Translations under genes and position numbers: made by a program
From: Stenotrophomonas raiganjensis (SeqCode)
Lineage (GTDB): Bacteria > Pseudomonadota > Gammaproteobacteria > Xanthomonadales > Xanthomonadaceae
Direction of reading: 5' to 3'
Length of the DNA: 52,558 nucleotides
Assembly: GCF_030658505.1 (NCBI RefSeq)
Contig: NZ_JAUTXR010000111.1
Location: 1-52,558 of the forward strand
In this document: piece after piece, positions 35,993 through 43,217 of the stretch
Position numbering within the stretch: position 1 is the stretch's first letter
How the letters are laid out: each line of letters begins with the position of its first letter
Notes under the pieces: generated by a model
The model's input: the letters and a program-made list of their open reading frames with translations, nothing else
Database searches by the model: none
Told to the model about the DNA's origin: nothing

Positions 35993-36310
35993 AGAGCATC
36001 TCCAACAGTTCGCGGAAAACTGTCGAAGGCGGGGTGGGTCAGGTTGTGGGGGCGTGAGCCGCATGGATGCGGCGACCGAGCTTACATGGACGTACTTGCA
36101 GCGCCCCCGCAACCGGACCCACCCTGCCATCCCACAGGAAACCAGCTTTTGACGTTGCTTTGGCTGCGGCCCTGGCCTCTGCGGGTGCAGGGCTGCAAGC
36201 CCTGCAAGCAACACCCCCTGAGCATTCCGCGCAGTGGATTGAGCGCCGTGCACACGCCAGGCACGGCACGCTGGGCCAACGGAACCGCCCGTCATCCACC
36301 GAGAACGCTC

Positions 36311-37285
36311 ATGACCCTGCGCCACCTGCCCCTGCGCACCGCCCTGCTGCTGGCCCTGTCCGCCCTGCCACTGGCCGCGCTGGCCGAAGCCACCTCGCCC
36401 GCCCCCACCCAACAGGTACCGGGCGTCTACCACCAGCGCGTCGGCGCCTTGCAGGTCACCGCCCTGTTCGACGGCGTGGTCGCGCTGGGCCGGCAGGAAG
36501 TGGTGGACGTTCCGCCGTCGCTGGTCAGCCGGTTGCTGGAAGGCCGCTACGTGCCCGAAGACAACAAGGGCCTGCAGACCGCGATCAACGCCTTCCTGGT
36601 GCGCCAGGGCAACCACCTGACCCTGGTCGATACGGGTACCGCGCAGTGCTTCGGTCCCGGTCTGGGCCAGGTGCTGGGCAACCTGCGCACCTCCGGGGTG
36701 GATCCGGCCGAGGTGGATGACGTGCTGCTGACCCATGCCCATCCGGACCACCTGTGCGGCGTACTCGATGCGCAGGGCAGACCGGCCTACCCCAACGCCA
36801 CGGTGTGGCTGTCCAAGGCCGATGCCGATTACTGGCTGGACCCGGCCAGCGAGGCCAGCGCGCCGCAGGGCGTGCGCTTCGCGTTCCCGCTGGCGCGCAA
36901 CGCGGTGGCGCCATACCAGGCCAGCGGTCATCTGCGTACATTCGACCCCGGCGATGCCCTGCCCGGCGGCGCCGTAGCGATGGATACCCACGGCCACACC
37001 CCCGGCCACGTCTCCTACCGGTTCGACAGCCAGGGCCAGTCACTGCTGGTGTGGGGTGATGTGCTGCACTTCCATGCGGTGCAGTTCGCGCACCCGGAGG
37101 CGGCATTCGAGGCCGATTCGGACCGCAAGGCAGCCATCGCCAGCCGGCGCGGGCTGCTGCAGCAGGCCACCGCCAACGGTTGGTGGGTGGCGGGTGCGCA
37201 CCTGCCGTTCCCGGGCCTGGGCCATGTGCGTGGCGAGGGCAAGGCCTATGCCTGGGTGCCGGCGGAGTATTCGCCGTTGAAATGA
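36311..37285 (+). CDS. Secreted metallo-beta-lactamase-fold hydrolase
   Basis: A 324-residue MBL-fold protein with a clear Sec signal peptide (hydrophobic core residues 8-24, Ala-Leu-Ala cleavage). The metal site is HAHPDH (residues 142-147), with later ligands in HGHTPGHVSYRF and in WGDVLHF and GAHLPFPG. The layout is that of the MBL group that includes lactonases and esterases rather than true beta-lactamases. A periplasmic location is likely; the substrate is unknown. No operon partner is visible; the upstream 0.6 kb is all repeat. Confidence 0.87.
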   Translation: MTLRHLPLRTALLLALSALPLAALAEATSPAPTQQVPGVYHQRVGALQVTALFDGVVALGRQEVVDVPPSLVSRLLEGRYVPEDNKGLQTAINAFLVRQGNHLTLVDTGTAQCFGPGLGQVLGNLRTSGVDPAEVDDVLLTHAHPDHLCGVLDAQGRPAYPNATVWLSKADADYWLDPASEASAPQGVRFAFPLARNAVAPYQASGHLRTFDPGDALPGGAVAMDTHGHTPGHVSYRFDSQGQSLLVWGDVLHFHAVQFAHPEAAFEADSDRKAAIASRRGLLQQATANGWWVAGAHLPFPGLGHVRGEGKAYAWVPAEYSPLK

Positions 37286-37309
37286 TGTGCCGGCCCGGGA
37301 CTGCGTGGT

Positions 37310-37371
37310 TGCCGGCCGGCGGCCGGCACTACCGGGCGACGCATCGGTAGCGCCCGGCTGCCAGCCGGGCG
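37310..37371. repeat. Two GTAG (SMAG-type) palindromes
   Basis: The first has arms TGCCGGCC (37310-37317) and GGCCGGCA (37321-37328) then CTAC (37329-37332). The second is GTAG (37347-37350) with arms CGCCCGGCT and AGCCGGGCG (37351-37371). They are in inverted orientation between the convergent MBL and engB genes. Confidence 0.88.
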
Positions 37372-37383
37372 CCCGCAAATGCC

Positions 37384-37986
37384 TTACTCCAGCCCCAGCC
37401 AGCCACCGATCACGGCGCGGGCTTCGTCCACGCCGGTGCGGTCCTCACCGGAGAACACCTGCACACTGACGCTGTCGCCGTAGGCCGAGTGCAGTTCCTT
37501 GCGCACCTTCTGCAGGGTCTGCATCTGCTGGCTGCGGCTGAGCTTGTCGGCCTTGGTCAGCAGGGCGTGCGCCGGCATGCCGCGCTGCACGGCATAGGAC
37601 AGCATCTGCCGGTCGTAGTCCTTCAGCGGATGACGGATGTCCATCACCACCACCAGCCCCTTCAGGGCCTCGCGGGTGCGGAAATACCTGTCGATGAAGG
37701 CCTGCCAGTGCGCCTGCAGGTCCAGCGGCACCTTGGCGTAGCCGTAACCGGGCAGGTCGACCAGATGGGCTTCCGGGGTGATCTGGAAGAACACCAGCTG
37801 CTGGGTACGGCCGGGGGTCTTGGAGACACGGGCCAACGCGTTCTGGCGGGTCAGCGCGTTGAGCGCACTGGACTTGCCGGCGTTGGAGCGGCCGGCAAAG
37901 GCCACTTCAGCGCCTTCGTCGGGCGGCAACTGCCGCACGTTGTGGGCCGAGAGGTGGTAACGGGCGCGTTCGATGAGCAATGACAT
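37384..37986 (-). CDS. engB: Ribosome biogenesis GTP-binding protein EngB/YsxC
   Basis: A 200-residue GTPase required for large-subunit assembly. G1 is AGRSNAGKSS, G2 lies near SKTPGRTQ, G3 is DLPGYGYA, G4 is TKADK. The length and motif order are typical of EngB. It is divergent from the cytochrome c4 gene, an arrangement also found in pseudomonads next to dsbA. Confidence 0.96.
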   Translation of the reverse strand: MSLLIERARYHLSAHNVRQLPPDEGAEVAFAGRSNAGKSSALNALTRQNALARVSKTPGRTQQLVFFQITPEAHLVDLPGYGYAKVPLDLQAHWQAFIDRYFRTREALKGLVVVMDIRHPLKDYDRQMLSYAVQRGMPAHALLTKADKLSRSQQMQTLQKVRKELHSAYGDSVSVQVFSGEDRTGVDEARAVIGGWLGLE

Positions 37987-38142
37987 GTGCCTAGGATCGC
38001 ATGTTGCGGCGCCGCGCGCCCGTGCCGGCGGCCCTTGCGGGCATTTTGCTGCACTGCTGCGTTGACCGTGCGCGGAAACGGCGTTGATAATCCGGGCGAT
38101 GCCGGCGGCCACCGCCCGGCCCGGTCCATACGGAGCTTCAGC

Positions 38143-38943
38143 ATGCGCCACGCTCGCGTTCTTGCCGTATCCGCCCTTGCTACTGCCGTAGTCGTTGCCG
38201 CTGCTGCGTTCGCGCAGACCACGTTGACGCCGCTGCCCGAAAACGGGCCGATCAATACCGCCTCGCTGGAGGTGGATTTCAGCAAGACCCACTGGGGCGA
38301 TGCCAAGGCAGGCCAGACCAAGGCCTCGGCCTGTGCGGCCTGCCATGGCGCCGACGGTAATTCCACCGTGGAGATGTACCCGTCCATTGCCGGCCAGAGC
38401 GAACGCTACGTGGCCCAGCAGATGGCCCTGATCGCCAATGGACAGCGCAGTTCCGGTGCGGCGGTGGCGATGGTGCCGTTCGTGCAGAACCTCACCCCGC
38501 AGGACATGCGCGACATTGGCGCGTTCTTCGCCACGCAGAAGGCCACCGCCGGCATCGCCGATGACACGGCGGTCACCGACGGCCCCTACAAGGGCATGAA
38601 GTTCTACGAGATCGGCCAGCAGCTCTATCGCGGCGGCGACGCCAAGCGTGGCCTGCCGGCCTGCATGGCCTGCCACGGTCCCAGCGGTGCCGGCAATCCC
38701 GGCCCGGCCTACCCGCATCTCGGTGGCCAGCACGCCAGCTATGTCGCGCGCCGCCTGCAGGAGTACCAGGCTGGCCAAACCCACGAGACCGACAAGGCGC
38801 ACTTCCAGATCATGGCCACGGTCGCGCAGAAGCTGAGCGAGCAGGAGGTGCAGGCGCTGTCGAGCTACCTGCAGGGCCTGCACAACAAGGCCGACGACGT
38901 GGCGGTTGCCACCACGCCGGCACAACCGGCTGCCGCTCCCTGA
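38143..38943 (+). CDS. Diheme cytochrome c4
   Basis: A periplasmic electron carrier of 266 residues with a signal peptide (cleavage near Ala-Phe-Ala-Gln). Two c-type heme sites are present: CAACH (residues 64-68) and CMACH (174-178), each followed by the GADGN or GPSGAGNPGP block and a distal Met region, giving the two-domain layout of cytochrome c4. It probably passes electrons to terminal oxidases. An Ala/Pro-rich C-terminal tail follows the second domain. The engB-c4-dsbA neighbourhood is conserved in other gammaproteobacteria. Confidence 0.93.
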   Translation: MRHARVLAVSALATAVVVAAAAFAQTTLTPLPENGPINTASLEVDFSKTHWGDAKAGQTKASACAACHGADGNSTVEMYPSIAGQSERYVAQQMALIANGQRSSGAAVAMVPFVQNLTPQDMRDIGAFFATQKATAGIADDTAVTDGPYKGMKFYEIGQQLYRGGDAKRGLPACMACHGPSGAGNPGPAYPHLGGQHASYVARRLQEYQAGQTHETDKAHFQIMATVAQKLSEQEVQALSSYLQGLHNKADDVAVATTPAQPAAAP

Positions 38944-39049
38944 CCACCACTGGTCGGCCGGGGCCGCCACCGCGGCCCTCGGCTGCGGTATGTTTCCTTC
39001 ACGCCGGCGACCGCGCCGGCGTTGCTTTTTTCAACGGAGATGCGTGTCG

Positions 39050-39700
39050 ATGAGGTTGATTCCCCGCCTGCTGCTGTCCCTGCTGGTCCTGTTGCCACTG
39101 GCCGCCGGTGCCGCCCCCCTCGCCAACGCACCGCTGGTGGAAGGCAAAGACTACGAGCGCATTGCCCAGCCGGGCCCGTTCCAGCCGCTTGCCGGCAAGA
39201 TCGAGGTGGTCGAGGTCTTCGGCTACACCTGCCCGCACTGCGCGCACTTCGAACCACAACTGGAAGCCTGGGCAGCCAAGCTGCCGGCCGACGTGCGCTT
39301 CACCCCGGTCCCGGCCGCCTTCGGCGGTGCCTGGGATGCCTGGGCACTGGCCTACTACGCCGCCGACGAAGTCGGCGTGGCCAAGCGCAGCCACGCCGCC
39401 GTGTTCAAGGCCCTGCACCAGGATGGCTCGCTGCCGAAGCAGAACGTCTCGGCCGATGAGCTCGCCACCTTCTACAAGGCCTACGGCGTGACCCCGGACC
39501 GCTACATCCAGGCCCTGCGCGGCGAAGGCGTGCAGAAGAAGGTCGACGCCGCCCGCGCCTTCGTCCAGCGCACCAAGGTGCCGGGTACCCCGGCCATCAT
39601 CATCAATGGCCAGTACCTGGTGCGCGGCAACAGCTTCGATGACCAGCTGCGCATCGCCTCGGCGCTGATCGCCCAGGCCCGCGCAGCGCACGCCCGCTGA
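39050..39700 (+). CDS. dsbA: Thiol:disulfide interchange protein DsbA
   Basis: A 216-residue periplasmic disulfide oxidase. A signal peptide is followed by a thioredoxin fold with the active site CPHC (Cys61 and Cys64, in FGYTCPHCAHF), an inserted helical domain, and the cis-proline loop VPGTPAIIINGQYLV. It introduces disulfides into exported proteins and would be re-oxidised by DsbB, which is not in this window. A second dsbA-like gene follows after 106 bases. Confidence 0.93.
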   Translation: MRLIPRLLLSLLVLLPLAAGAAPLANAPLVEGKDYERIAQPGPFQPLAGKIEVVEVFGYTCPHCAHFEPQLEAWAAKLPADVRFTPVPAAFGGAWDAWALAYYAADEVGVAKRSHAAVFKALHQDGSLPKQNVSADELATFYKAYGVTPDRYIQALRGEGVQKKVDAARAFVQRTKVPGTPAIIINGQYLVRGNSFDDQLRIASALIAQARAAHAR

Positions 39701-39806
39701 ACCAACACCCACCATCGACACGGCGCTGTCGCCGCCGCATGTCATCATTTCCCCCTGGCCGGCGCAGGACGCCGGCCCCACCTTTCCAGATGCTGGAGAC
39801 GTTTCC

Positions 39807-40640
39807 ATGAAGATCCGTTACGCCCTCGCACTCGCAGCGCTGCTGCCGATCCTGGCCGCCTGCAAGGCCGACGACGGCACTGCCAACACCACCGCGGCCC
39901 CGGCTGAACCGGCGGCCGCTCCGGCGACCACTGAGCCTGCCGCTCCGGCCGCGGGTACCGAAGGCACCGCTCCGGCGGCTGCCGAAGGCGAAAAGGCCCC
40001 GGCCGAAGCTGCACCGGCTGCCGCCGCACCGGCTCCGACCACCGCCGCGCTGACCGGCCCGGCCCCGGTGGAAGGTGCCGACTACCAGGTGATTCCGAAC
40101 GGCCAGCCGTTCCAGCCGGCCGCCGGCAAGATCGAAGTGACCGAGATCTTCGGCTACGTCTGCCCGGCCTGTGCCGCATTCCAGCCGCTGGTCGGCCCGT
40201 GGAAGGCCGGCCTGCCGAGCGATGTGAACTTCGTGTATGTGCCGGCCATGTTCGGCGGCACCTGGGATGACTACGCCCGTGCCTTCTACGCCGCGCAGAC
40301 CCTGGGCGTGCAGGAGAAGACCCACGAAGCGCTGTACGCCGCCATCCACTCGCAGAAGACCCTGAAGGGCGAGCGTGGCCGTGACTCGGTGGACGACATC
40401 GCCAAGTTCTACGGTGCCTATGGCGTGGATCCGAAGCAGTTCGCCGCCACCATGGGCAGCTTCGCGGTGAACGCCAAGACCAACTCGGCCAAGCAGTTCG
40501 CCCAGCGCAGCCAGATCAGCGGCACCCCGTCGATCATCGTCAATGGCAAGTACCTGGTGAAGGGCAAGAGCTTCCCGGACATGCTGCGCATCGCCGACCA
40601 CCTGATCGCCCGCGAGCGCGGTGCGGCCCAGGCTCACTGA
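39807..40640 (+). CDS. DsbA-like lipoprotein with CPAC active site and Ala/Pro linker
   Basis: A 277-residue protein. The signal peptide ends in the lipobox LAAC (Cys19), followed by a low-complexity Ala/Pro/Glu/Thr linker (about residues 24-85) and a DsbA domain. The active site is CPAC (residues 119-122, FGYVCPACAAF), and the cis-proline loop is ISGTPSIIVNGKYLV. The lipid anchor and long linker would hold the oxidoreductase away from the membrane, in contrast to the soluble DsbA encoded just upstream, from which it probably arose by duplication. The dipeptide Pro-Ala in place of Pro-His should alter its redox potential (inference). Confidence 0.88.
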   Translation: MKIRYALALAALLPILAACKADDGTANTTAAPAEPAAAPATTEPAAPAAGTEGTAPAAAEGEKAPAEAAPAAAAPAPTTAALTGPAPVEGADYQVIPNGQPFQPAAGKIEVTEIFGYVCPACAAFQPLVGPWKAGLPSDVNFVYVPAMFGGTWDDYARAFYAAQTLGVQEKTHEALYAAIHSQKTLKGERGRDSVDDIAKFYGAYGVDPKQFAATMGSFAVNAKTNSAKQFAQRSQISGTPSIIVNGKYLVKGKSFPDMLRIADHLIARERGAAQAH

Positions 40641-40663
40641 TCCAAGAGAAGCGTTTCCCGGCC

Positions 40664-41431
40664 GTGAATTCCCCCCGTACACGGACCCTGCGCTTGCTGA
40701 CGGCCAATATCCAGGCCGGCTCAAGTACCCGCCGCTACAGCGACTATGTGACCCGCAGCTGGTCACATGCGCTGCCGGCGGGCCGCAAGCGCAGCAGCCT
40801 GGACGCGATCGCCACCCTGGCGCGCGAACATGACATCGTCGGCCTGCAGGAGGCCGACCCGGGCAGCCTGCGCTCGGGCTTCACCAACCAGACCCACTAC
40901 CTGGCCCAGCGTGCCGGCTTCAACTACTGGAGCCACCAGCCGAACCGGCGCATGGGCGGGGTCGCCTCCAGCGCCAATGGCCTGCTGAGCAAGCTGGAGC
41001 CGGTGGAAGTACAGGACCACGCCCTGCCCGGCCGCATCGGCGGGCGCGGCGTGCTGCTGGCCAAGTTCGGCGATGGTGCTGATGGTCTGGCGGTGGCAGT
41101 TGCCCATCTGTCGCTGGGCGCGGGCTCGCGGATGTCACAGCTGGGCTTCATCGCCGAGCTGCTGTCCGATCACCCGAACGCGGTGTTGATGGGTGACTTC
41201 AACTGCCTGGCCGAGCGCCCGGAAATGCAGGTGCTGTACCAGAAGACCCGGCTGCAGCCGCCCGGTTGCATCGTGCCGACCTTCCCCAGCTGGCGCCCGG
41301 ACCGCGCCATCGACCACATCCTGGTCAGCAGCGGGCTGCAGACGCGCACCGTGGAAGCCGTACCGGCCGCGTTCTCCGACCACCTCGCACTGGCGATGGC
41401 GATCGACGTCCCAGCCAACGCCCTGCGCTGA
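40664..41431 (+). CDS. Endonuclease/exonuclease/phosphatase (EEP) family protein
   Basis: A 255-residue DNase I-like fold protein. Catalytic blocks are LLTANIQ, VGLQEAD (metal-binding Glu), VAVAHLSLG, LMGDFN (Asp and Asn) and the C-terminal SDHLAL. Members cleave phosphodiesters in DNA, RNA or lipids; this one occurs beside dsbA in other bacteria as well. There is no signal peptide. It begins with GTG 23 bases after the DsbA-like lipoprotein gene and is probably cotranscribed with it. Confidence 0.87.
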   Translation: MNSPRTRTLRLLTANIQAGSSTRRYSDYVTRSWSHALPAGRKRSSLDAIATLAREHDIVGLQEADPGSLRSGFTNQTHYLAQRAGFNYWSHQPNRRMGGVASSANGLLSKLEPVEVQDHALPGRIGGRGVLLAKFGDGADGLAVAVAHLSLGAGSRMSQLGFIAELLSDHPNAVLMGDFNCLAERPEMQVLYQKTRLQPPGCIVPTFPSWRPDRAIDHILVSSGLQTRTVEAVPAAFSDHLALAMAIDVPANALR

Positions 41432-41440
41432 TCGCGCCTG

Positions 41441-41548
41441 GTAGGTGCCAACCTTGGTTGGCATGTTGCCCAAGGGCTGCGGACAGCTGCTCTTGTGGGT
41501 GCGGACCGTTGGTCCGCACGCTCTCCGCCGGGCATGGCCCGGCGCTAC
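41441..41548. repeat. Three GTAG-type palindromes between convergent genes
   Basis: GTAG (41441-41444) with arms GTGCCAACC/GGTTGGCAT (41445-41464); a nine-base stem GTGCGGACC/GGTCCGCAC (41499-41519); and CGCCGGGCATGGCCCGGCG with CTAC (41526-41548). The last CTAC contains the stop codon of the RhtA-like gene. They probably also terminate transcription from both sides. Confidence 0.88.
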
Positions 41549-42420
41549 CCGGCCTGCGCGATCGGCACCTTCAGCCGCCGCGCCGTCATCGTGCTGCCCA
41601 CCGAGGCCAGCACCGTGCAGCCGATCGCCAGCCACTGCAGGCCATGCAGGTGCTCGTGCAGCAGCAGCATCGCCCACAGCGCGGCCACCGCCGGCTCCAT
41701 GCTGATCAGGATCCCGAAGGTCTCCTTCGGCAGGCGCTTGAGCGCCATCATCTCCAGCGACATCGGAATCGCACTGGACACCAGCGCCACCAGCAGGCCG
41801 GCCGCCAGGATCTTCGGATCGAGCAGCGCGGCACCGGCATGCACCACGCCCACCGGCACCACCACCAGCGATGCGGCCAGCAGGCCCAGCGAGACCGAGT
41901 GCCCAGCATGCAGATGGCCGGCACGCTTGCCGAACACGATGTACAGGCCCCAGCACGCCGCCGCACCCATCGCATACAGCACGCCGGCCGGGTCCAGCGC
42001 CGGCCCGCCGCCGATCGGCAGCAGCAACAGCAGCCCCACCGCCGCGCACCCCACCCAGAGGAAATCGATTGGGCGTCGTGATGACAGCATCGCCACCGTC
42101 AACGGCCCGGTGAATTCGATGGCCACCGCAATGCCGAAGGGAATCGTGCGCAGGGCCATGTAGAACAGCAGGTTCATCAGGCCCAGGGTGAGGCCGTAGC
42201 GCAGGATGGTGATGGCATCCACACGGCGGGTCTTCCAGCGCCACGGCCGCCAGAACAGCAGCAGCAACAGCGCCGAGAAGCCCACGCGCAGCGCGCTGGT
42301 GCCCTGCGCGCCGATCAGTGGAAACAGGTGTTTGGCGTAGGAGGTGCCGATGGCCAGCGAGGTGACCGAGCCAAGCACCGCCAGCGCCGGCAACATCGGC
42401 GCGAATCGTGAGGTCTGCAT
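41545..42420 (-). CDS. RhtA-like EamA-family exporter
   Basis: An inner-membrane protein of 291 residues with about ten hydrophobic helices in two EamA halves. It resembles the threonine/homoserine exporter RhtA (YbiF): SYAKHLFPLIGAQGTSALRVGFSAL, NLLFYMALRTIPFGIAVAIEF and SAIPMSLEMMALKRLPKETFGILISMEPAVAAL all fit that group. It probably exports amino acids or related small molecules. Divergent from an AsnC/Lrp regulator across 72 bases, an arrangement seen for amino-acid exporters. The TAG stop is contributed by a SMAG element. Confidence 0.9.
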   Translation of the reverse strand: MQTSRFAPMLPALAVLGSVTSLAIGTSYAKHLFPLIGAQGTSALRVGFSALLLLLFWRPWRWKTRRVDAITILRYGLTLGLMNLLFYMALRTIPFGIAVAIEFTGPLTVAMLSSRRPIDFLWVGCAAVGLLLLLPIGGGPALDPAGVLYAMGAAACWGLYIVFGKRAGHLHAGHSVSLGLLAASLVVVPVGVVHAGAALLDPKILAAGLLVALVSSAIPMSLEMMALKRLPKETFGILISMEPAVAALWAMLLLHEHLHGLQWLAIGCTVLASVGSTMTARRLKVPIAQAG

Positions 42421-42492
42421 GCGCAGAGTCTATTGCGCCGACGCCGAGCACTTGGCTCAATTGACGGCCCGATCGTGCAATTTCTGCTCGCC

Positions 42493-42966
42493 ATGGCCAT
42501 CGCCCCCGCGCTCGACAGCTTCGACCGTGCCATCCTCGACCTGCTGCAGCGGGACAACACCCTGCCGCAGCGCGAGATCGCCGAGGCCGTGCACCTGTCC
42601 ACCCCGGCCGTGCAGCGCCGCGTCAAGCGCCTGCAGGACAGCGGCGTGATCGCCGCCAACGTGGCGGTGGTCGCCGCGGCCAAGGTCGGGCGACCGTTGA
42701 CCATCATCGTCGAGGTGCGCGTGGTCAGCGAGCAGCGCGAGCGCGTGGCGCCGTTCAAGCGCCGCGTGCAGGACGACCCGGCCGTGCAGCAGTGCTACTC
42801 GATCACCGGTGACGGCGATTTCCTGTTGCTGCTTTCGGCGGCGTCGATGGAAGAGTACGAGGCGATCACCGAACGTCTTTTCGGTGGCGACGACAACATC
42901 GAGCGCTTCCGCACATCGGTGGCACTGGGGACGCTGAAGCGGAGTTTCGAGCTGCCGGTTCTGTAG
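42493..42966 (+). CDS. AsnC/Lrp-family transcriptional regulator
   Basis: A 157-residue regulator. The N-terminal winged helix-turn-helix (about residues 8-60, DRAILDLLQRDNTLPQREIAEAVHLSTPAVQRRVKRL) is followed by a RAM amino-acid-binding domain with VQQCYSITGDGDFLLLL. It is divergent from the RhtA-like exporter gene and probably activates it when an amino acid accumulates. The stop codon is part of GTAG (42963-42966), followed by a degenerate hairpin. Confidence 0.9.
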   Translation: MAIAPALDSFDRAILDLLQRDNTLPQREIAEAVHLSTPAVQRRVKRLQDSGVIAANVAVVAAAKVGRPLTIIVEVRVVSEQRERVAPFKRRVQDDPAVQQCYSITGDGDFLLLLSAASMEEYEAITERLFGGDDNIERFRTSVALGTLKRSFELPVL

Positions 42967-43086
42967 CGTCGAGCCACGCTCAACGGCTCATCTCTTGCGC
43001 GTTCCCGGAAATCGAAGCGACCCGCTCCCACTGCTGCGCTGACCCGCCCGGCCACGGATCACGGGGCGGCCTGTTCACGATTTGTA

Positions 43087-43105
43087 AATGGGAATAGTTC
43101 GTATT
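43087..43105 (+). promoter_or_regulatory. Fur-box-like site upstream of the siderophore receptor
   Basis: AATGGGAATAGTTCGTATT has the AAT..GAA...TTC..ATT symmetry of Fur sites in xanthomonads. It lies 112 bases upstream of the TonB receptor start, in an AT-richer stretch. The match to the consensus is partial. Confidence 0.6.
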
Positions 43106-43217
43106 ACGATCCTCTCGCTTTCGGTGGCGCCAGGACGGCCTGCCTGTCCTATCCCCAATCCCGTAGCGCCTCGCCTCCTGGATGCCGGCTGATCGCGCGT
43201 GCCCGCCCAGGACCCCC

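Larger units (their letters stand above)
35723..36190. repeat. Composite long imperfect inverted repeat filling the intergenic region
   Basis: The 612-base region 35699-36310 holds no gene that I can support. Arms of about 165 bases (35723-35887 and 36020-36190) are homologous in opposite orientation. The longest identical block is the 24 bases at 35828-35851, matched in reverse complement at 36054-36077. GCACCCGCAGAGGCCA at the outer ends is also matched. Between the arms are a GTAG hairpin (35902-35925) and a second palindrome (35951-35992). The arms themselves contain the short palindrome CCGCATCCATGCGG. Confidence 0.8.

Noticed and set aside
35699..36310. Possible CRISPR-like or tandem repeat array
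   Set aside because: The repeats are inverted, of unequal type and not regularly spaced; there are no cas genes in the window.
34487..37009. A minus-strand open frame of 840 codons across VIT1, AraC, the repeat region and the MBL gene
   Set aside because: It runs through intergenic repeats and opposite three well-supported genes; the translation is low-complexity and has no family signature.
38143..41431. A new disulfide or cytochrome system at this cluster
   Set aside because: engB, cytochrome c4, dsbA and an EEP-family gene are neighbours in other gammaproteobacteria; only the additional lipoprotein DsbA is noteworthy.
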